Source: JACPUX01 sp964517465
GTDB lineage: Bacteria > Pseudomonadota > Gammaproteobacteria > Burkholderiales > Casimicrobiaceae
DNA length: 64,000 bases
Direction of reading: 5' to 3'
Assembly (NCBI GenBank): GCA_964517465.1
Contig: CAZFEK010000005.1
Span: forward strand, 1-64,000
The notes under the pieces are model-generated. The model made no database searches. It had not been told where the DNA came from and saw only the letters and a list, made by a program, of their open reading frames with translations. Positions 58,005-64,000 of the stretch are shown here, one piece after another (position 1 is the first letter of the stretch; each line of letters begins with the position of its first letter). Both the position numbers and the translations under genes were made by a program.

Positions 58005-59221
58005 GACTTCAGACTCCTGGTTCCGGCCAGCGGGAAGAGTAGCCGCACGCGGGTGCCGCCGCTGTCGATGTTCTCGATGGCGATTTCACCGCCAAGGTGT
58101 TGCGCCCGCTCGCGCATGATATTCAAGCCGAAGTGTGCCACGGCGTCATTGCGGTCCGACCCAGAATAACCTGCTGCCTGCAGTCCGGAACCGTCGTCTT
58201 CGATGATGATTTCGCACCGTTCGCCCAAGCGGCGCACCACGAGGCGAGCGTGCCTCGCGCCGGAGTGTTTGGAGATGTTCGCGAGCGCCTCCTGCACGAT
58301 GTTGAAGGCTTGCATCTCCTGGTCCACGTTCAGGCGCAGTTCGGACGCCTGATTCTCAAACCGCAGATCGACCCCGGTCTTGTCGAAATATTTGGCCGCG
58401 GTGTCCTGCAATGCGGCAACCAAGCCTTGCGCGCCGATGCGGCGGCGAAAATGGGTCAGCAGCTCGCGCAGGGTTGAATAGGCGCTGGAGAGGGCCTCAT
58501 TGATATCGTTGACGTATTTCGACAGGCGCGTTTCGTTGCGATCGGCCACTGCCTTTTCCAGCAGCACCATGCGCATTTTCATGTAGGAGAGCGTCTGGGC
58601 GAGGGAATCGTGCACTTCGTTGGCCATCATTTGGCGCTCGTGCATCACCGTGGCTCGCAGGTTTTCCCGCGCCAGGCGATCGTTTTCCAGCGCCAAACCG
58701 AGGAGCTCGCCGATAGAGCGAAAAAGGGCTTGTTGCTCCTCGCCCAATTCCCGCCGCTTCGCGAAAAAGAGGTTGTAGACCCCAAGGACGCGGCCTTTGT
58801 GCACCAGCGGCACCGCCAGCACGCGTTGGCATTCCCGCCCGAAGTACTCCGGCCCGGTGTGCGCGGCACAGGCTTGAAGATCTTCGAATTCGAGAATGGA
58901 GTTTGTGCGCACCGCGTCTCCACAGGCGCCGCAGGGCCTCTCGATGGCCAGTTCCCGCTCCAGTACCTCCGGCGGAAGGCCCAAGGCGCCGACCAACCTG
59001 AGCTGCAATCCGTCTTCGCTCAGCACGCGGGCGGTGCCGGCCGCAGCGCCGGCAAGGTTGACGATGAGGTCGAGAAAACGCCGCAGCAGGGCGTCGAGAT
59101 CCTCCTCGCTGGCCAGTCCGCTGGCGATTTCCGTGAGGATGTGTCCAGCAGCAGGCGCGGCACCCGGCACCGGAATCTCCGGTGCCGCGCGCTGGGCGAT
59201 AGCTCGGTGCAAAAGGCTCAT
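58001..59221 (-). CDS. GAF-domain sensor histidine kinase with a cysteine cluster
   Basis: A 406-aa cytoplasmic NarX-like kinase without membrane helices. A GAF domain covers about residues 30-185 and contains Cys97, Cys100, Cys118 and Cys131 (RPCGACGDA, then single Cys). HisKA_3 follows with the phosphoacceptor His204 in NEVHDSLAQTL, and an ATPase domain with IIEDDGSGL and HFGLNIMRERAQHLGG. Four clustered cysteines suggest an Fe-S or redox sensor. It is divergent from sat across a 260-bp spacer. Confidence 0.9.
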   Translation of the reverse strand: MSLLHRAIAQRAAPEIPVPGAAPAAGHILTEIASGLASEEDLDALLRRFLDLIVNLAGAAAGTARVLSEDGLQLRLVGALGLPPEVLERELAIERPCGACGDAVRTNSILEFEDLQACAAHTGPEYFGRECQRVLAVPLVHKGRVLGVYNLFFAKRRELGEEQQALFRSIGELLGLALENDRLARENLRATVMHERQMMANEVHDSLAQTLSYMKMRMVLLEKAVADRNETRLSKYVNDINEALSSAYSTLRELLTHFRRRIGAQGLVAALQDTAAKYFDKTGVDLRFENQASELRLNVDQEMQAFNIVQEALANISKHSGARHARLVVRRLGERCEIIIEDDGSGLQAAGYSGSDRNDAVAHFGLNIMRERAQHLGGEIAIENIDSGGTRVRLLFPLAGTRSLKS

Positions 59222-59481
59222 AGGCGAGATTCCAAGTAGCCTATTCTAGGGGCTGAAGACGGCCCGCGCAAGGCGAGTCAATCACCCGCGAAACCGCGCC
59301 AGGACGCGGCTTTCGGCCCCTACCCGTTAGGGTTATCCGCGCTCACCCCCTCTCGGTTATAGACGCTCTTGACCCCGCCCATGCCTAATACCGCCAAGCT
59401 GCTAAGGGTATCTCGTTTGCGGCGTGCTCAGCTGACTCGCCATTGCAAACGACCGCGCCTCCACCTTCTATTCAAACGCCT
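59222..59481. promoter_or_regulatory. Divergent spacer between sensor kinase and sat
   Basis: This 260-bp spacer must contain the promoters of the kinase-regulator pair and of sat-aprBA. TACCC-GTTA-GGGT (59321-59333) is a short palindrome, and CCTACCCG at 59319-59326 is shared with the palindrome upstream of fnr. No gene is seen. A GGATAT-like -10 could not be assigned with confidence. Confidence 0.4.
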
Positions 59482-60750
59482 ATGAACCTTGCCTCTCCCA
59501 GCACCGCGCCCCTTAGCGCGACTTCGCCTGCGGCGCCGGCGCTGGTCGCGCCGCATGCCAGCGCCGCGCTCAAGCCCTTGCTGCTGTCCGGCCGCGAACT
59601 GTCCGAGGCCCGCGCGCGCGCTGCCAGCTTGCCCAAACTGTATGTCAGCTCGCGCGAACGCGGCGACCTCATCATGCTGGGCATCGGTGGATTCACACCC
59701 CTCGATGGTTTCATGAACCGCGCCGATTGGTTGAGCGTGTGTAATGATCTGCGCACTGCTGAGGGTGTGTTCTGGCCCATACCCATCACCCTGTCAGCCA
59801 CTCGCGAATTTGCGCAAGGACTGAAGCCCGGCCAAGAAATTGCGCTATTCGATCCGGAAACGGATCAAGTCCTGGCCATCATGCGGGTCGATGAACAATA
59901 CGCCATCGATAAAACGCACGAATGCAAAAGCGTTTTTCGGACCGCCGATCCCGAGCATCCGGGCGTGAAGATGGTGCTCGAGCAGAAAGATCTCAATCTG
60001 GCGGGGCGCGTGCAGGTACTGTCCACTGGAGGCTTCGCTGAGAAATACGGCGCCTTGTTCCTCTCGCCGGGACAAACTCGCGAGTTGTTCGAGTCCTACG
60101 GCTGGACGAGGATTGCCGCCTTTCAGACGCGCAATCCCATGCACCGCTCTCATGAGTACCTGGTAAAGATTGCAATCGAGGTTTTCGACGGTGTGTTGGT
60201 GCATTCGCTCCTCGGCGCGCTGAAGCCGGGAGATATTCCCGCCGAAGTGAGAACCCGCGCCATCAACGTGCTGGCGGACAAATATTTTGTTCCCCAGACC
60301 GTGGTGCAGGCCGGCTACCCTTTGGACATGCGTTATGCCGGCCCCCGCGAGGCCTTGTTGCACGCGCTCTTCCGGCAGAACTACGGTTGTTCGCATTTGA
60401 TCGTCGGGCGCGATCACGCCGGCGTTGGCAACTATTACGGTCCCTTCGATGCCCATCGCATCTTTGATGAAATTCCGGCCGGCGCGTTGAAGACGAAGCC
60501 TTTGAAGATCGACTGGACTTTCTGGTGCTACCGCTGCGGGGGCATGGCTTCGGCGCGAACTTGTCCGCATGGCGACGAAGATCGGCTGCTGGTCTCGGGC
60601 ACCAAACTCAGGAAGTGGCTGTCCGAGGGTAGCCCGGTGCCGGCCGAATTCAGCCGTCCCGAGGTGCTGGAAGTGCTGCGCGAATATTACGCGGGCCTGG
60701 CCGCCGAGGAACGTGTGGAAGTGAAACTCGCCGGTCACTCGGCGCGCTAG
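59482..60750 (+). CDS. sat: ATP sulfurylase
   Basis: A 422-aa homo-oligomeric sulfate adenylyltransferase; in sulfur oxidisers it runs from APS plus pyrophosphate to sulfate plus ATP. Catalytic motifs QTRNPMHRSHE and LIVGRDHAGVGNYYG are present. The zinc-type CYRCGGMAS...CPHG segment is also seen. ATG 59482 is preferred to the TTG 13 codons upstream; the first 30 residues are low complexity. aprB follows after 22 bp. Confidence 0.95.
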   Translation: MNLASPSTAPLSATSPAAPALVAPHASAALKPLLLSGRELSEARARAASLPKLYVSSRERGDLIMLGIGGFTPLDGFMNRADWLSVCNDLRTAEGVFWPIPITLSATREFAQGLKPGQEIALFDPETDQVLAIMRVDEQYAIDKTHECKSVFRTADPEHPGVKMVLEQKDLNLAGRVQVLSTGGFAEKYGALFLSPGQTRELFESYGWTRIAAFQTRNPMHRSHEYLVKIAIEVFDGVLVHSLLGALKPGDIPAEVRTRAINVLADKYFVPQTVVQAGYPLDMRYAGPREALLHALFRQNYGCSHLIVGRDHAGVGNYYGPFDAHRIFDEIPAGALKTKPLKIDWTFWCYRCGGMASARTCPHGDEDRLLVSGTKLRKWLSEGSPVPAEFSRPEVLEVLREYYAGLAAEERVEVKLAGHSAR

Positions 60751-60772
60751 TATCAACAATCAGGAGAAGGCA

Positions 60773-61243
60773 ATGCCTAGTTTCGTACGAACCGAAAAAT
60801 GCGACGGCTGCAAGGGTCAAGACAAGACCGCCTGTATGTACATCTGCCCGCATGACCTCATGGCCCTGGACAAAGACGGCTCCGCGACGGGGCACGCCAT
60901 GAAGGCCTACAACCAAGAGCCGGAACAGTGCTGGGAGTGCTATTCCTGCGTCAAGATCTGCCCGCAAGGCGCCATCGAAGTGCGGCACTACGCCGACATC
61001 GTGCCTCTGGGCGGATCGGTGCAGCCGATGCGCGGCTCGGATACGATCATGTGGACCATACGCTTTCGCAATGGCACTTTGAAGCGCTTCAAGTTTCCTA
61101 TACGCACCACCCCCGAGGGCTCGATCGACCCCTATGGCGGCAAGCCCATGCCGACCTTGTCGGATTTGAGCAAACCCGGATTCTTCACGCAGAACAACGG
61201 CTTTCGCGCGGGCAAGCCGGAAGAACTGTTGCGCAAACGATAA
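60773..61243 (+). CDS. aprB: APS reductase beta subunit
   Basis: A 156-aa ferredoxin-like subunit with two [4Fe-4S] clusters, seen in CDGCKGQDKTACMYICPHD and CWECYSCVKICPQGA. It passes electrons from AprA during oxidation of sulfite and AMP to APS. AGGAGAAGG precedes the ATG. The wide first Cys spacing is normal for AprB. Confidence 0.96.
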   Translation: MPSFVRTEKCDGCKGQDKTACMYICPHDLMALDKDGSATGHAMKAYNQEPEQCWECYSCVKICPQGAIEVRHYADIVPLGGSVQPMRGSDTIMWTIRFRNGTLKRFKFPIRTTPEGSIDPYGGKPMPTLSDLSKPGFFTQNNGFRAGKPEELLRKR

Positions 61244-61269
61244 GCCCAGATCCTCTCAGGTGAACGAAA

Positions 61270-63303
61270 ATGACTCAAGGCACATTTGAAAATCCGGAAG
61301 TTGTCCAGGAAGAGGTCGACATTCTGTTGATTGGTGGCGGCATGGCCTGTTGCGGCGCCGCTTATGAGCTCATGCGCTGGGCCGAAGCCGTCAAGGCCGA
61401 GACCGGCACCGAACTCAAGATCAGGCTGGTGGACAAGGCGGCGCTGGACCGTTCCGGAGCGGTGGCGCAGGGGCTCTCGGCGATCAACACCTATATCGGC
61501 CCCGAGCAGGACCCGGCCGACTACGCCCGCATGGTCAGCAACGACCTCATGGGTATCACCCGCGACGACCTCGCCTACGACCTGGGGCGGCATGTCGACG
61601 AATCGGTGCACCTCTTCGAGGAGTGGGGCCTGCCGATCTGGAAAACCGACGCCGAAGGCGTGCGCCACGACGGGGCCGAGTCGCAGCGCGAGGGCCTGCC
61701 GGCGCTCAAAGATGGCGGCAAGCCGGTGCGTTCGGGCAAGTGGCAGATCATGATCAACGGCGAATCCTACAAGTGGATCGTTGCCGAAGCGGCCAAAAAA
61801 GCCCTGACGCTTTCGCGGATTCAAGAGCGGGTGTTCATCGTCAAGCTGGTCAATGACAAAAACGATCCCTCGCGCATCGCCGGCGCGGTCGGTTTTTCGG
61901 TGCGCGAAAACAAGATTTTCGTCTACAAGGCCAAGACCATACTGCTGGCCGCCGGCGGTTGCGTGAACCTCTTCCGGCCGCGTTCGGTGGGCGAAGGCAC
62001 GGGCCGCGCCTGGTATCCGGTATGGAACGCGGGCTCCACCTACGCCATGGCTGCCGAAGCCGGCGCCGAACTCACCATGATGGAAAACCGCTTCGTGCCG
62101 GCCCGCTTCAAAGACGGCTATGGCCCCGTGGGCGCGTGGTTCCTGTTGTTCAAGGCCAAGGCGGTCAATGCTTATGGCGAAGACTATATGGTCAAGAACA
62201 AGGAACTGCTCGACCAGTATCCACCCTATGGTCAGGCCGCGGTGCCGGCCTCGTGTCTGCGCAATCACCTCATGCTCAAAGAGATGAAAGAAGGGCGCGG
62301 ACCGATCTACATGGACACCGTGAGCGCCCTGGCCAAGCTCAGGGAAAGCTTGTCGCCCAAGGAAGTGAAGCACCTCGAAGCCGAAGCCTGGGAAGACTTC
62401 CTCGACATGTGCGTGGGCCAATGCGGCATCTGGGTCGGCGAAAACGTCGAACCCGAGAAGAAGATGAGTGAGCTGATGCCCACCGAACCCTATCTGCTCG
62501 GTTCGCATTCCGGCTGCTGCGGCATCTGGGTTTCGGGACCGGAAGACCTGGGCGCTCCGACCGCCGCCGAAGGCGATCTCGATGGCGTGCCCGCGCATCT
62601 GCCACGGGGTTGGAACTGGGGTTACCGCTCGATGACCACGATCAAAGGCCTGTTCACTGCCGGCGACGGCGTGGGTGCTTCGGGCCACAAGTTCTCTTCC
62701 GGTTCGCACGCCGAGGGGCGAATCGCCGCCAAAGCCATGGTGCGCTACGCCCTCGACAACAAGGACTGGAAGCCCGAACTCGATGCCGACTTCGCCCAAC
62801 TGGCCGAAGATATTTACCGGCCGGTGCGCAACTACCTCGAACACAAGGACTACTCCACCGCGCTTGACGTCAATCCGCACTACATCACGCCCAAGATGCT
62901 GCAATTTCGCTTGCAGAAAATCATGGACGAATACGTCGCTGGTGTCGCGACCTACTACAACACCAACGACGTGATGTTGAAAGTCGCCGAGGAAAAGCTC
63001 GAAATGCTGAAGGAGGACGCGGCCAAGATGCGCGCCAAGGATTTGCACGAACTCCTGCGCGCCTGGGAAAACTACCACCGCATCCTCACCGCCGAAGCGC
63101 ACATGAAGCACATCCAGTTCCGCGAGGAAAGCCGCTATCCGGGCTTCTACTACCGCACCGACAAGAACTTCGTCGATGAAAAGAACTGGCACGTCTTCGT
63201 CAACTCGGTCTACGACAAGGCCTCGCGCAAGTGGACGTGTTTCAAACGCAAACACGTCGATCTGGTCGACAAGAGCAAGCTTTTCAAGCCGGCGGCGCAT
63301 TAG
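61270..63303 (+). CDS. aprA: APS reductase alpha subunit
   Basis: A 677-aa FAD subunit that makes APS from sulfite and AMP. The FAD motif is DILLIGGGMACCGAAYELMRWA; further conserved parts are DKAALDRSGAVAQGLSAIN, GGCVNLFRP and SHSGCCGIW. Length is normal. No aprM or qmoABC follows in the visible part; the membrane electron acceptor must lie elsewhere. Confidence 0.96.
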   Translation: MTQGTFENPEVVQEEVDILLIGGGMACCGAAYELMRWAEAVKAETGTELKIRLVDKAALDRSGAVAQGLSAINTYIGPEQDPADYARMVSNDLMGITRDDLAYDLGRHVDESVHLFEEWGLPIWKTDAEGVRHDGAESQREGLPALKDGGKPVRSGKWQIMINGESYKWIVAEAAKKALTLSRIQERVFIVKLVNDKNDPSRIAGAVGFSVRENKIFVYKAKTILLAAGGCVNLFRPRSVGEGTGRAWYPVWNAGSTYAMAAEAGAELTMMENRFVPARFKDGYGPVGAWFLLFKAKAVNAYGEDYMVKNKELLDQYPPYGQAAVPASCLRNHLMLKEMKEGRGPIYMDTVSALAKLRESLSPKEVKHLEAEAWEDFLDMCVGQCGIWVGENVEPEKKMSELMPTEPYLLGSHSGCCGIWVSGPEDLGAPTAAEGDLDGVPAHLPRGWNWGYRSMTTIKGLFTAGDGVGASGHKFSSGSHAEGRIAAKAMVRYALDNKDWKPELDADFAQLAEDIYRPVRNYLEHKDYSTALDVNPHYITPKMLQFRLQKIMDEYVAGVATYYNTNDVMLKVAEEKLEMLKEDAAKMRAKDLHELLRAWENYHRILTAEAHMKHIQFREESRYPGFYYRTDKNFVDEKNWHVFVNSVYDKASRKWTCFKRKHVDLVDKSKLFKPAAH

Positions 63304-63357
63304 AATCCCCTGTGCGCCCCCGCCGCCCGTATTTGAATCGTGATGCCCATGATGAAG

Positions 63358-63617
63358 GGTAGGAGCGGCGGCAGCCGCGATGGTGTGGGCCGTTGCGCCG
63401 GCAAACCCGGCAAGAGCAAACGGCTCGCGCCTTCCGGCGCTCCTACAGGGGGAGTGCGAGCGTCGCGGAGCTTTGGTAGGAGCGGCGGCAGCCGCGATGG
63501 CGTGGGCCGTTGCGCCGGCAAACCCGGCAAGAGCAAACCACTCGCGCCTTCCGGCGCTCCTACAGGGGGAGTGCGAGCGTCGCGGGGCTTTGGTAGGAGC
63601 GGCGGCAGCCGCGATGG
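63358..63617. repeat. 117-bp tandem repeat built from REP-like palindromes
   Basis: Units begin at 63358, 63475 and 63592, two full copies of 117 bp and a partial third of 26 bp. Each starts GGTAGGAGCGGCGGCAGCC and includes an inverted relative ending GGCGCTCCTAC. The two full copies differ at only a few positions. They fill the 362-bp gap after aprA (63304-63665), where no gene is seen. The same REP core occurs at 13780 and 38498. Confidence 0.85.
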
Positions 63618-63665
63618 AGCGCGCGCTGGCGCGGGCAGGTTGGTCCACAACATCGAAACGCCGCG

Positions 63666-64000
63666 ATGAGCGATACACCTCAAACGAGCCCCGTCGCGCC
63701 GGAAATGCTCTCCGGCGCCGCGCCGCTGCAGTTTCGCTGTGAGCGCGGGATCGCCTGCTGGAACGCCTGTTGCAGCAACATCGATCTGGCGCTCACGCCT
63801 TATGACATCCTGCGGCTCAAAGAGCGGCTGGGGCTTTCTTCTTCCGAGTTCTTGGCGCAATACACCTTGCCCTACGAACTGGAAAAGGATGGCATCGCCG
63901 GCGTGAAGTTGAAGCCGGCAGCCGGCGGAACGGCCTGCCCCTTCATGCGCGAGCAGGGCTGCGGCATTTACGAGCACCGGCCGACGGCCTGCCGCTATTA
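63666..64000 (+). CDS. YkgJ-type cysteine-cluster protein, 3' end outside window
   Basis: The first 111 codons of a protein with CERGIACWNACCSNIDLALTPYDIL and FMREQGCGIYEHRPTACRYY. This is the CxxxCxxCC-type metal-binding pattern of YkgJ/UPF0153 proteins, which probably bind zinc or Fe-S; the function is unknown. ATG 63666 starts just after the repeat array. The remaining sequence is cut by the window edge. Confidence 0.8.
   Translation, partial: MSDTPQTSPVAPEMLSGAAPLQFRCERGIACWNACCSNIDLALTPYDILRLKERLGLSSSEFLAQYTLPYELEKDGIAGVKLKPAAGGTACPFMREQGCGIYEHRPTACRY

Noticed and set aside
59360..59400. Sigma-70 promoter TTGACC...TAATAC before sat
   Set aside because: The spacing between the two boxes is about 11 bases, too short for a normal promoter.
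63358..63617. Possible CRISPR array
   Set aside because: The 117-bp unit repeats as a whole with no short constant repeat and variable spacers; the units are REP palindromes.
63340..63669. Reading frame across the tandem repeat
   Set aside because: It exists only because 117 is divisible by three, so the repeat keeps the frame open; no start signal and no known domain.
61132..63678. Long minus-strand reading frame (848 codons) opposite aprA
   Set aside because: It is a mirror of the aprA coding sequence in high-GC DNA, has no family motif, and runs on into the REP array.

Overview
The window reads as chromosome of a sulfur-oxidising betaproteobacterium of the Sulfuritalea, Sulfuricella or Thiobacillus kind. 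The evidence is a high-GC genome, an oxidative (reverse) dissimilatory sulfite reductase operon, a Sox set without soxCD, ATP sulfurylase and APS reductase, an FNR homologue, and ordinary proteobacterial housekeeping blocks such as ribF-ileS-lspA-ispH. The lineage is inferred from gene content; no rRNA is present to test it.

Layout. 1-90: the 3' end of a tRNA-Arg(ACG) and its terminator. 105-8044: a uracil-DNA glycosylase-like protein, a Ser/Thr kinase-HDOD-GAF protein, a NarX/NarL-type two-component pair, an FNR regulator and a phosphoribosyltransferase-HAD fusion. 8125-13730: a four-gene 2-oxoacid:acceptor oxidoreductase cluster with two flavoproteins. 13818-19315: housekeeping genes (prmB, dapE, pilU, MTA/MTI phosphorylase, peptide deformylase). 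19472-22979: a small variable islet with two glycosyltransferases, a 346-bp MITE with intact ends and target duplication, a FkbM methyltransferase pseudogene, and scraps of a YD/Rhs gene and an IS3-type transposase. 22980-32401: ribF-ileS-lspA-ispH, membrane proteins, hydrolase, patatin and Nudix genes.

32530-63303 is the sulfur-oxidation region. It opens with a double-thioredoxin periplasmic protein, tusA, a dsrE2-like gene and a FadL-type porin. These are followed by soxYZ, a fused soxX-soxA and soxB. A divergent block then lies upstream of dsrA: a 76-aa protein, a tandem TusA, a 196-aa helical protein and an HTH-ferredoxin-reductase fusion. Next come dsrABEFHCMKLJOPN, a cysteine-free DsrC paralogue (RspA type), a GAF-histidine kinase/response regulator pair, and sat-aprB-aprA. 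Together these would bind thiosulfate on SoxYZ, store the sulfane as sulfur, pass it through TusA/DsrE2/DsrEFH to DsrC, oxidise it to sulfite with DsrAB/DsrMKJOP/DsrL, and finish sulfite to sulfate through AprAB and Sat with ATP gain. The missing soxCD fits that division of labour.

A family of REP-like palindromes (GTAGGAGCGGC...) recurs at 13747-13801, 38498-38570 and 63358-63617. The last site has grown into a 117-bp tandem array. The window ends inside a cysteine-cluster (YkgJ-type) gene.
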